Assembly: GCA_012862575.1 (NCBI GenBank)
Contig: BLSF01000056.1
Coordinates: 124,001 to 188,000 of the forward strand
DNA from: Parietichytrium sp. I65-24A
Lineage: Eukaryota > Sar > Bigyra > Thraustochytrida > Thraustochytriidae
Reading direction: 5' to 3'
DNA: 64,000 bases
The position numbers and the translations under genes are program-made. The notes below the pieces were generated by a model. The model did not search any database, had not been told where the DNA came from, and was given only the letters and a program-made list of their open reading frames with translations. This document shows positions 30,032 to 41,334 of this stretch, in pieces (position 1 is the stretch's first letter; the number at the start of each line of letters is the position of its first letter).

Positions 30032-31446
30032 TTAGGAGGACTTTGAACAGAAAGACGAGTCGGAGAAATCTGACTCGTCTTCTTCAACGTCCATGGCATC
30101 AAATGGGCTCATTGAGAAATTATTGCTGCAGTCGATGAAGCGACTCGGCACAGCAGAGCACTTGGACGCGGAGGTGAGCGCAGCCATACCATGCTGGTGG
30201 ATTTCATTCCAGCTGAGGTTCAGAGTTAGGAGAGTTTTATTACGCTGTAGCGCATTCGCCATTGCCACTGCGCCCAAGTCGCCGCCAGTGTTGGCCTCGA
30301 GGTTGAGCGAGCGCAGGGACTTGTTCTGCACTAGGGAGGCAGCAACGGCATAGACTCCGACAGGAGAGATCTTGTTGGACTGCAAGTCCAAACTGCGAAG
30401 GGTGCGGTTCGCACTGAGCATCCCGGCTAGGGCGAGGGCACCTTCGTCGCCAATAGTATTCACAGAGAGATTAAGACGCTCAAGAGATGAGTTTTGGGAC
30501 AAAGAGCTGGCAAGATACGACACGCCAACGTTATCAATGCAGTTGGCACTGAGGTCAAGATCGACCAGACTATTGTTCACTTGAAGAGCCATCGCCAGGG
30601 CCTTTACACCTTCGCATGTAATTTGGTTGTCTTCAAGTGAAAGACTCTGCAAGGTGTTATTCATGCTCAAAGCCTCGCTAATGCATGCAACGCCAACATC
30701 CGAGATCTTGTTGAACGAGAGCGAAAGGCTTTTAAGGTGGCGGTTGGTCATCAACATGCGAGCGATTGCCTCTGCGCCCTTGTCAGATATCATGTTTGAT
30801 GTCAAGTCGAGCACCGTGAGCGACGAGTTGCTCTCAAGCTGACGCGAAAGATCGCAAACCAGAGCGTCTCCAAGCCACTCTTCGGTGTCCATTAAATCCT
30901 CGAAATGTAATTCCTTTACGCCACACGCCAAAGGCGAATGCACCATCGCCTCAAAAGTCTTCAAATCCATACTCTTTGGCTCGGCCAGGCGGGCATAACC
31001 TTGGACCGGGGCCTCTGCGACACAGTGCATCAAGCGCGAGCGAGCAGCAAGTGGAAGATTTGGATTTGCCGAATCGCTCGGTTGGATGCTGGACGGGAGA
31101 ATGGCGTTGCTTTTTGCCTTTGCCTTCCGTTGAGCTGGGGCAGCTGCTTTAGAGAAGAGATCCCACTCACTGCCCAGAAGACAGCTCGTGAACCCACACA
31201 AAAATCACGCTGTCTTCTTTTCACTGCAAGTCCAAACCGAAATGCAGTGCGAGCCGTGAAGTGCAAGTCCTATTTCTTGTAACAGGTCGAAACTCCCCTA
31301 CTCCTGTCACTCGCTGTTCGCTAACTATAGTTGGCGATAGCGTCGAGTAGTGCTGACCAATTCCAACCCTGTCTTTCCCACCGCCTCTGGTAGACCGGAC
31401 GTTCTACCGTTACGCTTGGTGAGTCTTACCTAAACGGAGAAAACAT
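30032..31446 (-). CDS. leucine-rich repeat protein of ribonuclease-inhibitor type, probable 2 exons, ~384 aa
   Basis: Main exon 30032-31169. Its frame is open to ~31201 without an ATG until 31030, so I looked for a first exon: a 17-nt exon 31430-31446 (M-F-S-P-F) with donor GTAAGA and a good acceptor (CTTCTGGGCAG, ending at 31170) joins in exact phase to give MFSPFSEWDLFSK. If this is wrong, translation may start at 31030 (333 aa). Eight LRRs begin at ~122 and recur every 28 residues without exception (SLTVLDL, HLKSLSL, TLQSLSL, SLVDLDL, SLERLNL, TLRSLDL, SLRSLNL, TLLTLNL), the RI/NLRC3-type repeat forming a curved protein-binding solenoid. The C-terminus is acidic and Ser-rich. No NACHT, kinase or F-box domain, so it is probably a binding scaffold; partner unknown. 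Confidence 0.7.
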
Positions 31447-32689
31447 GTACGGGCCAAGTTAGTGAAAATTCAGCAACGAGACGCAAGTATTTTACTCTCC
31501 TCCCATCGTCTCTACAGCGATCGGAGTGGTCCATCATCTACCAAATTCCGACGACTTTTCTGTCCATCGCTGCTCTGTATGGCAGCTGTCGATCAATGTT
31601 CCTATCCCATCACCAATCGACCCCTCACTCCATGTGATGGAGACAAGTTGTTTCCTCGCCCAATTCGCAGCTTAGAGTTTGGCAGCGAACACATGGAGCT
31701 TCTTACTGACTGTTTGCCATCTTCTCAAATTCGCTCTCGGGCTTTTACTTTCCCTGACTGAGGTCAATGAATGAATGGGCCAGCAAAGTCTCATTACTAC
31801 ACGAGAATTTCTGCCCGTTGCTGGTGATGGATGATGCATTGATGAACGACACTGCTTGAGGATGGAAGGAGAGATTTGGGGGACATGGGCCGGGGTCCAG
31901 GGTCCAGGGCCGGGGGTGACAGAAAGGGGAGTACATGTCTCCACAGTTTTCAGCCATGCCCCGACGCCCCGAAGCGCCAGGTTGCCAGCAGATGGGGAAG
32001 CTTGAGGTTTAAACAGAGTTCCGAAAAAAAACTTACTCGAAGAATTTGAGAACACGACGGCCCCTTTCCGCCAAGAAATACGCCAAAGAGAAACCTGGAG
32101 GCGAGCGCGAAAGTGAAGTCGTGAGAGGTTAGTTTGATGTCCTGCGCTGTCTTGCAGGATGCCTGGGATGATTTTCGCTTGCCAGCCTCGCCGTGTGCTT
32201 CGACCGATCTTTTCCAAATTCAGCTCGAGTCGCACGCAGCCGTGTTGGGCGACGCAAGGCACTTGACCGCGGGGGGCTAATGCCGAGCTGTGGCGGGCAC
32301 TTTGGCGCACCTGACACGGCACACAGCAACGCGCACACCTCACCCGTCGACTCCGCAACCTCGCTGCGCAGCTCGCACAAGCAAAGGGAACGCGCTTTGT
32401 GCTGACTGTGAGTGCCGACAATGCTGTCTGCGTCACGGCCGTGAGCTTGCAAAAGATGTCTGCCTCCGATTTAGTCGTGGTAAAAGGTAAAAGGTAAAAT
32501 GCACGGTAGCCACTTCTTACGCTCACGTGATGACCGGGTGGAGGAGTGCTCCTGTCTATTATCACCCACTGGCAAAGAAAGAGACCAATCAATGAGTGAG
32601 TGGTTGATGGGGGGTGGACCTCACACTACTCGGTGTGTCTGTACTTGTAGCCTCTCTTTGTGCCTTCTCACCTTCTCTCTTCTCTTCTT

Positions 32690-35075
32690 CCTCTCTCTCT
32701 CTCTCTCTCTCTCCTTTTCTTCTCAATGGAGCCGAGCAGGAGACAGAGGAGACAGTGGAGCCAAGAGAGCCAAGGAGACAGACAACGTATGCGTGCATGC
32801 ACTCGCAGTCAACAAGTCTTGCAGCACCGACCTGTGCCTCGGCCGCTCCTGTTGAAAGCGAGCAGAATCAGAAATTCAGACTTGGGATTCAGAATGAATT
32901 CAAAAGAAGAAAGCATGCAACTTTCCGATGTTTGCGAAATAAGTTCGCCGTCCATTTTCTCTCGTTCATTCACGAACACATTCAATGTCAACTTGAAGTC
33001 CATAACTAAGTCAACGAATGAATTGGTCTTTCTTCCTCTTTTCCTGGGAACATCCGATGGCCAGCGCCGGAAGAGCTCCAGCCCTCTCCTTCTCTCCATC
33101 TATCTCCATCTCCCCTTTCCTTAGTATCGCTCACTGTGGTGGAGGGAAGGAAAGAAGGGAGGGAGAGAGGAAGAGGCGGAGGCCGTGAGTGCAACAGTGA
33201 GTGAGTGAGTGAGTGAACGAATGCACGTGACGCCGACGAGTAGCAAATTGAACGAAAAGAGAGAGAGAGAGTGCTGCTGAAAGTGCTGACTGTGAGCACT
33301 GGGCACTAGGTATCGGTAGGTAGGAGCCACACGTCGTAGCCAGTGTAGCCAGCCAGCAAGCCACTGGGAGCCAATTGCGAATGGAATGAATTGGTATCGC
33401 TACGGCTCAGGCTCAGCTCAGCAGTACGCGGATGTACTTGAGTGGTGGCAAGTAGTACTTTCGCGACCTTACAGGCTACATCGTGCATGAAGGGAGCAGC
33501 GTCGCGGTGGCTCGCGAGAAGGAGAAGGGCGATTCGCTTAGACAATCAGCAGCTTGTCGCCGAAAACTGCGCGGAAAGTGTTCCGCTTACACAGTTGCAA
33601 CAATACGACAAGGCCACACCCTTTGGCTACGAGGGGCAAACACGTCCAACCCAGGCTCTGCAACATGTTGCCAACTTCACACTCTCGCTCTCTCTAATAG
33701 AGCCTCGAGAGCTACTCAGCACCCTGCGCGTCGCAGATACGGACTTTCTCGCGTTCCTAGCCATGCCACCACGCACAGAATCGATGACATCGCATGGATG
33801 GAACGAATCCTCGCAAAACAAGTAATCAGCCGACGGAGACTTTGGCCTGCTTGGCCGTCCAACCCTCACCAGCCAAGGCAAACACAGAGAGAGACAAAGA
33901 CTAGTCTGGCCAGACACGTCGGACACTCTGACTTTTACGAAACTTTGAAACTCAGAAACATAGCTCTCATCACAGCCTTGAGAAGGAAGGGCGTCCGGGT
34001 TGAGCGCCCCATTATACACCCGCAGAAGGAAAGAAAGCGGAGTACAACAGTATGAGTACCGGTACATGTTCATGTACATGTCCATTGGATGGATGGATAG
34101 GCTCAGACTTCTCACATGCACCGAAATTGTGCCAAGCCCAAATATCACTTGCTGAAACGCCGCAGGCCGTGCATTCGCCCGCTATCCCTCAACTACCTAT
34201 GAACGTAGGATGGTTTCGCGAGTGCACACCCAGGGAGCTTCGTTTTGTTCCTTGCTGCGGGATCGACTTTCTGGAGAGTCGCAAGAGATGAGGCAAATGC
34301 AGCGCTAGTGGATGGATGGATATCCGCCCTCCCGGCCTTGTCTGAAGATCGCACGGTCACACTGCGGGCCAGCACACTTGGGAGTGCGTCGTTTGCGTCG
34401 TTTTGGCCGATTAGACTGCGGCCGAAGACATGGAGAAAGAGAGAGAGAAGCTTGCCAGTCGCTGATTCACTGACAGAGTCTCTCTCTAGAGCTAGCTAAT
34501 AGAGCTAATAGAGCTGAGGGCAGGCAATCTTGTCCGTGAGTACGATCTTCCTTCGCGATGGCCCGGCGCACAAAGCGAATGGAATGAATTTTGAATCTTC
34601 ATCGTGTCAAATGCCTTCCTCCAAAGTATCCTGATCGCGCGGGACGAATTAATGACCATGTAAACGCAGCCCCGAATTATATGCAAAATGCAAAATCCAA
34701 AATTCAAAAATTCAACACTCGAAAAGCGATGATTTGATCCACGACACTTTGTGTAGCCCTGACCCTATGCCCTATTAAGCGGATATCTAGCTAGCTAGAT
34801 AGGCCTCGGAGACCACCACTAGCTACTAGTAGCAAGAGGCGTGTGTAAGATGTTCTGAACTCTCGCCTAAGGATAAAGGTAGCGGTGGGTAGCGTGGAGC
34901 GTGCATTCTATGCACCTATGAGTTTCGCAGGAATCTCTATTGGCAAGTGGTAAAAATACCCAGAACTTTGGCGAACTTTTCTTGAACTGATGACGCGACC
35001 GCAGTGTGCTTGCTCTCTTTCTTTCTTTCCTTTTTTCCTTTTTTCCTTCCTTCCTTCCTTCCTTCCTTCCTTCTT
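32690..35075. repeat. scattered microsatellites: (CT)n, (GAGT)n, (CCTT)n
   Basis: (CT)n at 32690-32713, GTGA/GAGT tetramers at 33198-33215 and a CCTT tetramer tract at 35044-35075. They lie in the gene-poor region and are not next to any supported start codon. Confidence 0.85.
34784..34833. repeat. two adjacent palindromes (18 bp and 12 bp)
   Basis: 34784-34801 reads TATCTAGCTAGCTAGATA, its own reverse complement; 34822-34833 reads GCTACTAGTAGC, also self-complementary. Both are CTAG-rich. Confidence 0.8.
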
Positions 35076-38000
35076 TCTCTCTCCCTCTCCCTCCCTCTTC
35101 CTCCTGCTGCTGCCCATTGGCAACTTGTGTTGTGTATGGGCACACGACAAGGCGATAAGATTGGCAGTGAGTCTAAAAAATGCTCGGAAACGGGTTATGA
35201 GCTTACCCGAGACACTCGTTTCCTCCCCTTTGACGCCTTACGCGGAAGATAGGAAAAGATCGTGAGCCTCTCCAGGGAGACAGTATACACTGTATACACC
35301 GTCGGTAGGAGGGGCTAACTAAAATGCACGCATGCACCGAAGCTTAGCGCATTCTAGTGGCCGCGGCTAGCGAGACAGTATGACACATCCCAGCATCCGA
35401 CAAGCAAGAACAACTCAACTTACAGGAAAAGGCGCCACCGTTCCCAGTATATATATTAAATGCGCTAGTGCCGGTGGGAGACGCACGCGAGTTGTGGCGC
35501 TCGGCTACTCGGGCTACTCCCTGGAAGGCGGATGGAGAGACTCGAGGTTCTTTGAATTCTTTGACTTTCTTTCTGCGTCAATCAAAATGTCAAAATGAAA
35601 AGATCAAAGATTCAAAGATGGCGCAAGTCACGAGGGTAAACAAACGAAAACTGCAAATTGGCGTCAGAGAACACGCGTGTTGAACGAGATGCTGAATCCG
35701 AGTGTTTTTTTCATTCCGCGCACGAGAGAGAAGCAGGCGAGTAAGCAAGAAAGGAAGGAAGGATTCAGAGAGGATTGCGGGTTCAGAGTGTTCAGAGCCA
35801 GAGAGGAGTCAAAATTAAAAACAAATTTTCCGAACCTCCAAGCAATTTTGTAAAGCCCCTCACTGCCCTTCTTCCTTCTTTCCCACGCCCCTGCCTCCTT
35901 CGACTCCTTCACCTTCGTCTTTTTCCTCTCTTCTGCCTTCGCAAGTCTGCTGACCAGCTAGCTCGCTCTCTAGTAGAAGAGAGATTCCAAGATTTCCAAG
36001 AAGCAACTTACCCGAGCTAAGATACCGACTGCTTTCGTTTTGGCTCTCCACCTTTGAACGCTCGGCTGACCTGGTTGACCTAGACGTACGATTTCGCAGC
36101 AAAAGTTCGCGGATCGCCTCGAGCAGGCGTCGAGTGCGAAGTTTCTCACAGTGAATTCTAAATCCTGAACTCCGCCAAGTTGAGGCGCACCTCTTCGGCT
36201 ACGCTGTACTCACAATCGTACCACGCAACCAACGCGCGCGAAAACAGTGATAGCAACACCAGAGGAAAAATGAAAAGTGAAAAGTGAAAATGGTCAGCCA
36301 CATCATGCCACACTGTCATCACGCTCCAGCAACCGACCCTCCATAACGAGGTGGAGACATTTCTTTCTCTGAGGCCTTCGAGACGGAGGCTGAGCTCGAG
36401 AGACTCGAGTGACTCAAGTGACTTGTTGCAACATGCAACTTTGATCTTGCAACTAGAGGGAACTACTCCAAAAGAGACAAGGCGAGACAAGACAGACTTA
36501 CAGGGAAAGTGTGAAACCAAGTTCAGGAAGCGGCCCACCTTCGCAAGCAGCTATGACTTGCGCGAAGAAAACAGAAACTCAGCGACGTTTTCAGCTTCTC
36601 AGGAGCTCGAAAGATTCCGTCGATACCAGTGAATAACTTTGAACCTTCGATGTGACAGCAAAATGTGGAACAGCGACGATGACTGAAAGGGACAGACAAG
36701 CTTGGTCCCGCTGCCCGGCGCTGGCTCCTCGTGTTGAAGGTCCCAACCCGCAAGTCTTTCAAGAGAGACAGACAGAACCGGTGCCAGTTGTTACCAGCGC
36801 TTCTGTCGCAATATGTCGCAAGTCTCGGCTGCGGGCCCGGCGGAGTGGCCTGCGAGCGGGGCACGTGCTCTTGTCTCCCTGGATTGCGCGTCCCCGAGAT
36901 ATGCGCGTTCGTCCTTCTGTGTCCGAGAGTCTCGAGCGAAAGCTTTCCGAGATTGCTCTGATTTTCGGTCTGGGTAATTTCAGAATGCGAGCTCGGCGGA
37001 TTCGATCGACCTGTCAATGATCAGAACAGCAAAATCGTTGTTACAGTACTACAGGGCACAGGAACTGGACTTGAAAACTTTGGCAGTTCGGAAGAATCTT
37101 TTAAAACTTAGAGTGTTTTGGTTTTAAGGTCGTTCCAATTCGCAGTACGGACGGAGCGTTTCGGCGCCCCAGATCGACCACTAGCTGCGTTTCGAAACCC
37201 CCGAAACCACGTTTTCTTACTTAAAATGAGAGCTTGTGCGCGGTTTCATTTCACGAGCAAGGTTTTTCATCCCATTCGCGGCTCACGTGGACTCAACACA
37301 GCTAGCTCCGTGCGGCCATTTTGAGGGGCATGTGCTTACGCCTTCCCATGGCCATGCTTTCTTTGAGGTCGCAAACTGCAGGCCCGAACTGGCTGATCGT
37401 CTTGGACTGAGGCATCATGAACTTGTCCGGTATTCCAGTACACTGCCAGTGCAGTGCCAGTGTATCTTTGATCGTTCAATTTCAACTGAATTTGATTTAC
37501 TGTTAATCAATTACTTAAAAGAAGAAGATGGACTGAGGGCTCTTTCGGGCCATCTGCCAAGTCTCCAGAGGTTTTGAATAAAACACCGAGTTTGGCCCAG
37601 AAGTTTCGCGCAAGTGCGAAGCGGAAAGTGCATTCGCACAAATCGAGAAACTTCCGCCCACCACCGCTGCTACCCGCTTCAGCTAAGGCTATTATTGTGC
37701 TCGGGAGGTGTGTGACAGTGAAGCACTGCTAGGCCGACGTCAGAGAACTGCGTAACTAATAAGACCTTTAGTAGAGTTCGAATGAAACCAACGAACAAGA
37801 AGAAGCACGTTGATGCGCTATGGTTTGTCGTAGACTACGGATTAATAATGCATGTGAGTCCAATTTACAGTTTCGGCTGTTTCGTCAGGAATCAACTAAA
37901 AATCCATCTCAAACTGTGCAAAAAGACCAAACCTTGCGAAAAGCAAAATTAGCAACAGAATGCCGTGCCACAGCCCAGCCCGAGCGAGACGGATACAGAA

Positions 38001-38944
38001 TGAGTGAAAAGTTGACGACCTGCCTGCCTGCGACGTGTTCGAGTTCACCGGCAAGACTTGGATGAAGCCATGACACCGGACGATTTCAAAAGCTGTTTGT
38101 ATCAAGCTCAATACAGGCCGAGCGGGTGGGATAAAGCCACGAGCTATGGCGCACAGGTCTAAAACCATGTATTTCGATGACAGGTCATTGCGACTGGACT
38201 CGCCCGATCCAGCCACCGCGAAATTCCGACCAAAATGACCGACCTTGGTTCTAAATCGTCCAGGTCCCAAACTGCGCTCCGGCTATTTCTTTTTCTTTTC
38301 TCTTTGGTTCGCACAAACATATTCGCGCGTTAATGGCTGCCTGGGCATGCTGGCACAGACACCGGCGCCTCTGTCCATGTGCTCTTTGTACCATTTCGTA
38401 GAACGGACAACGTCACGGCTCTTTCCTTAGCATTGCGATGACCAAGCAGAATGTTGAACCACTGTTCGCACTCGGATTCACGCTCGACAGTCGAGGCGTG
38501 CGTCCTCGCCCGTGACCCGGGATTCCAGGGACATGGCCACGAAACTTGGACAAGAGCCGGATTCACACAACTTGACAAAGCGCACAAGCCCCTCCGTCAA
38601 GCCTTGATCATGTCCCCTTAACCTTCGCAGCACAATTCGCATCATAACAGCAGCTCTTCTCAACTGCGAGCTGCTTTCCATTTCTAGCATCGCGCTGTCG
38701 AGCCCTCGTACTTGGAAAGAGTCGAACGTGAACCCCTCGAAATGGGACATCGGGCAACGTCGAGAATGGATTATTGACTGTGAACAAAGTGTGCATATTT
38801 ACGAATACCAAATTTCAATGGTCGAGCCCCTCGAGTATTGAAACTTGGTAGCGAAGATGCGCATCTTCTAACGTGCTCAAGATTCCTATGCGGCTCCTAA
38901 GTTTAGAGGGTGGCGATTCTAGTTCGCTCTTCTGATCAACTTAC

Positions 38945-39379
38945 TTAGTACTTATCACTAAAGAATGCAGAGCACACTCCATAAACTCTATTCAGTATAC
39001 TGAATAGAGTTTCTCCCTATGTGAATGCCTCCTATTCTTTTCATGTAGACGTATTATTGTTAGGTTACTCAACCTTCCCTGGTGGGCAAACCAATGTTCT
39101 ATCGTTTATTATAGTCCTACGGTACCGCAAGAACCGACGCACCGGTCGGTTCCGTCTTACTAAAAAACCTATTACGACCCTCGCTGAACTCAGGGTAAAA
39201 GAGTTCTACAAGAACAGGTAGTACGACTTTAGCACACCGCAAGACGCAGCCTCCGGAAGGACTAGGCGGTACCGTAGCGAGGAGGTAAGAGGCTGGCAAG
39301 AAAAGCGGTAGAAATGGACAAGGAAATTCCAAAGAAAAGCCAAAAAAAAGTTTTTGGAGTACTGACTAATAAGTACTAA
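38945..39379. mobile_element. 435-bp nest of inverted repeats, candidate MITE or structured RNA locus
   Basis: Outer 11-bp inverted repeats TTAGTACTTAT (38945-38955) and ATAAGTACTAA (39369-39379) each have a CTTAC-type motif just outside. Inside: a perfect 30-bp palindrome (38983-39012; half-site AAACTCTATTCAGTA), 12-bp inverted repeats CTACGGTACCGC (39118-39129) and GCGGTACCGTAG (39266-39277), and between them a hairpin with 8-bp arms GAACCGAC/GTCGGTTC and a 6-nt loop (39132-39153). No transposase. A non-autonomous inverted-repeat element or a structured non-coding RNA would both fit; neither is proven. Confidence 0.4.
38983..39012. repeat. perfect 30-bp palindrome
   Basis: Half-site AAACTCTATTCAGTA is followed without spacer by its exact reverse complement. 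The symmetry stops at 38982/39013. Such long perfect palindromes rarely persist by chance. Confidence 0.9.
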
Positions 39380-39885
39380 CTTGTAAGGGAACGCGAGCGT
39401 TTCGCGAGTACTCTTGGGCAGCGCGCAGTGCGCAGAGGTTCAACGGATCGCTTACAAAAGAAAGAGGCAGTTATCGTACGTTTCGTCGTTGGGACAGCCG
39501 CGGAGCGAGCGCAGAGTGGCGGCGGCGGCGAGTAGTTTTGGTTGCTTGCGACGGGAGGCATGTGTGGGAAAGGGCTCGGCGGGGACTGGGACGCTTTTTG
39601 AAAGTGTGCGCGCGGCGCGCAGAGAGGACGGGCGGGAAAGAGGCGCCTACTTTCGCTAGTACACGGCGGCCGAGAGCTACCCGGGTGTGGAGAGGGGAAT
39701 TTGCGAATTGGGGCACAGCGGCTGACCTTGTAGTTGTCTTTACTTTGCTTTGCTTTGGTTTACTTTGGCGGAATTTAGACATTTGGACATTTGGACCGCG
39801 GTTGCCCGTAAGACAGGGCCGAGTAAGCGGTGTTGTGTGTACATAATAACACCGTGCTACAGGAGGACGCTTATTGAATCTGGAG

Positions 39886-40763
39886 ATGAAATTCTTGGAC
39901 GTCGCGCGGCTCAATGCCGTGACAACTTTTTTAGAAAATTGTACCGTGGGAGACAGAAGACTCCGCGGGAGAGTGGAAGCGTATTCCTGTAAGTTTTGCG
40001 GAGGTGATCATGTTCCCGCGTTTCCTCGCACGGGGTTCTTCATTCTTCGCGCAAAAGCAAAAGCAAAAACTAACCTTGACGAGTGACTACTTGCTCAGGT
40101 AAAATGGCTGGCGAAGACAAAAAACTCCACAAAATTTTGCAGCAACAATTCCAGGAAGAGTGCTCGACATCACCAGGCTCGGTGTCACCGTCCACAATTG
40201 GCGAATTAAGCGATCCACACAACCGTCGGCTCCTAATCAACTTAATATGCACAATGAACGCCACATTCCCAGACTACGACTTTAGCGGCCTTAAACCGGA
40301 TCAATTTGTCCGCAAAAACCTCGGTGTGGTTGTGAACGCCGTAAACGCCAATTTGTCGGAAATTGTGGAGAAGCAAAACGCGAATTTTCTGGAGGAGTTA
40401 TGGGGCGCAGTTGATCAAGAGATCGACCTTAAAACTTCAGAGGTATTCAGCTACATACCGGACGTGGAGGACGATCCGTTCAATGTGCCCGGCAGTCTCT
40501 GGTCCTTCAACTTCTTTTTTCACAACGCCGTGAAGCGCAAGATGGTATTCTTCACATGCTGTTGCACAACGTCATGGCGAGGCGAGGATCTTTACGGAAC
40601 GACACGAGATGAGGACGAGGATTTTAACGACTTTGTTTCGGACACCATGAGTAACAACGACGATGGCGATTTACTGGACGAGGAGGATGGCTATGGCTAC
40701 AATGTCATCGACCAGGATATGGCAGAATCAAGCGACTCAGAGGACGAATTGTTCATTCAATAG
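39886..40763 (+). CDS. MAF1: MAF1, repressor of RNA polymerase III, 2 exons, 255 aa
   Basis: Conserved nuclear/cytoplasmic regulator that binds RNA polymerase III and represses tRNA/5S transcription under stress. Exons are 39886-39988 and 40099-40763; the 110-nt intron (GTAAGT to TCAG) splits a Cys codon and yields MKFLDVARLNAVTTFLENC ... GRVEAYSCKMAGEDKKL, matching the MAF1 N-terminal motif (MK.Le......in..L ... GriE.YScKmag.dK). The central domain (LINLICTMNATFPDYDFSGL) and the C-terminal signature (LWSFNFFFHNAVKRKMVFFTC) are intact. The tail is highly acidic (DLLDEEDGYGYNVIDQDMAE), as in other MAF1 proteins. Length is close to the usual ~250. The frame runs upstream of the ATG only to a TTG. 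AATAAA at 40892-40897 is a likely poly(A) signal. Confidence 0.95.
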
Positions 40764-41334
40764 CTTTTTTTTGGGCATTGAACACGTGGCTCGCCCATCG
40801 GCAATGACATCATGTAATCTCTTTCGCATTCATCACCACTCAATCGAACCACACACCTTTCCCCTTCAAACCGCGGGCAAGTTTGTCTGGCAATAAATCG
40901 CTCATCGCTCTCTTGTGCATAGTAAAACACTTTTTCCCCCCAAACTCAAAACCTCACATCCTATCTTGATCACTACATCTTCTTCCCCAAGTTCTGCAAA
41001 CAGCTTATCTCTACTACAGACCGCCCGAGCCTGCCGCGCTCCGGCTTCAAGCCTCATGCTCCAAACGCCAAAGCCTAATTTACAGAACAGAAGAATTCAC
41101 AAGTCCCACAGTAAACTTTGGCAGAATCCACCTTGCGATCCTTGCACTTTCGCAACATTCGCACGCTAGCGCGTTGAGTAGCCGGAGGGTAGGCGAGTGC
41201 ATGCGAGTGCGAACATTCGCGAAGACAAACACCAAGTCGTTTCGCAGAGTGTCGTGTGCGAGCGAGCGAGAGAGAGAGCAAGAGAAAAGCAGACCGGTGA
41301 AGACCGCGCGAGCAAACGTTGAGGCAGACGAAAG
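40764..41334. other. intergenic region between MAF1 and the CHORD gene
   Basis: 571 bp. It contains AATAAA at 40892-40897 (MAF1 3' end) and a purine-rich GAGCGAGAGAG stretch around 41258-41285 before the CHORD start. No gene seen. Confidence 0.5.

Larger units (their letters stand above)
31447..39885. other. 8.4 kb gene-poor region
   Basis: No open frame here has a recognisable domain or conserved-looking composition; the longest (31672-32592, - strand) reads as Ser/Arg/Cys-rich translation of non-coding DNA. Contents: (CT)n 32690-32713, GAGT 4-mers 33198-33215, (CCTT)n 35044-35075, palindromes at 34784-34801 and 34822-34833, and the inverted-repeat nest at 38945-39379. A CTTTG-type 5-mer repeat at 39743-39772 precedes MAF1. 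I looked for tRNA B-boxes, snRNA and 5S-like motifs and saw none. Confidence 0.5.

Noticed and set aside
31672-32592. 306-codon minus-strand open frame in the gene-poor region
   Set aside because: No start context, no recognisable domain, composition rich in Arg/Ser/Cys without structure; overlapped by other equally poor frames.
33442-34055. Two overlapping + strand frames (127 and 190 codons)
   Set aside because: Different frames over the same DNA, no domain and no splice logic joining them; no reason to prefer either.
36523-37020. Frames on both strands (164 aa minus, 122 aa plus)
   Set aside because: Symmetric open frames on both strands in the same DNA, with no family resemblance.
38225-38275. 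GGTTCTAAATC, resembling a tRNA B-box near 38,250
   Set aside because: No matching acceptor stem or A-box upstream.
34800-39000. CRISPR array or LTR retrotransposon in the gene-poor region
   Set aside because: Repeats are microsatellites without spacers; no long direct repeats, primer-binding site or reverse-transcriptase motif seen.
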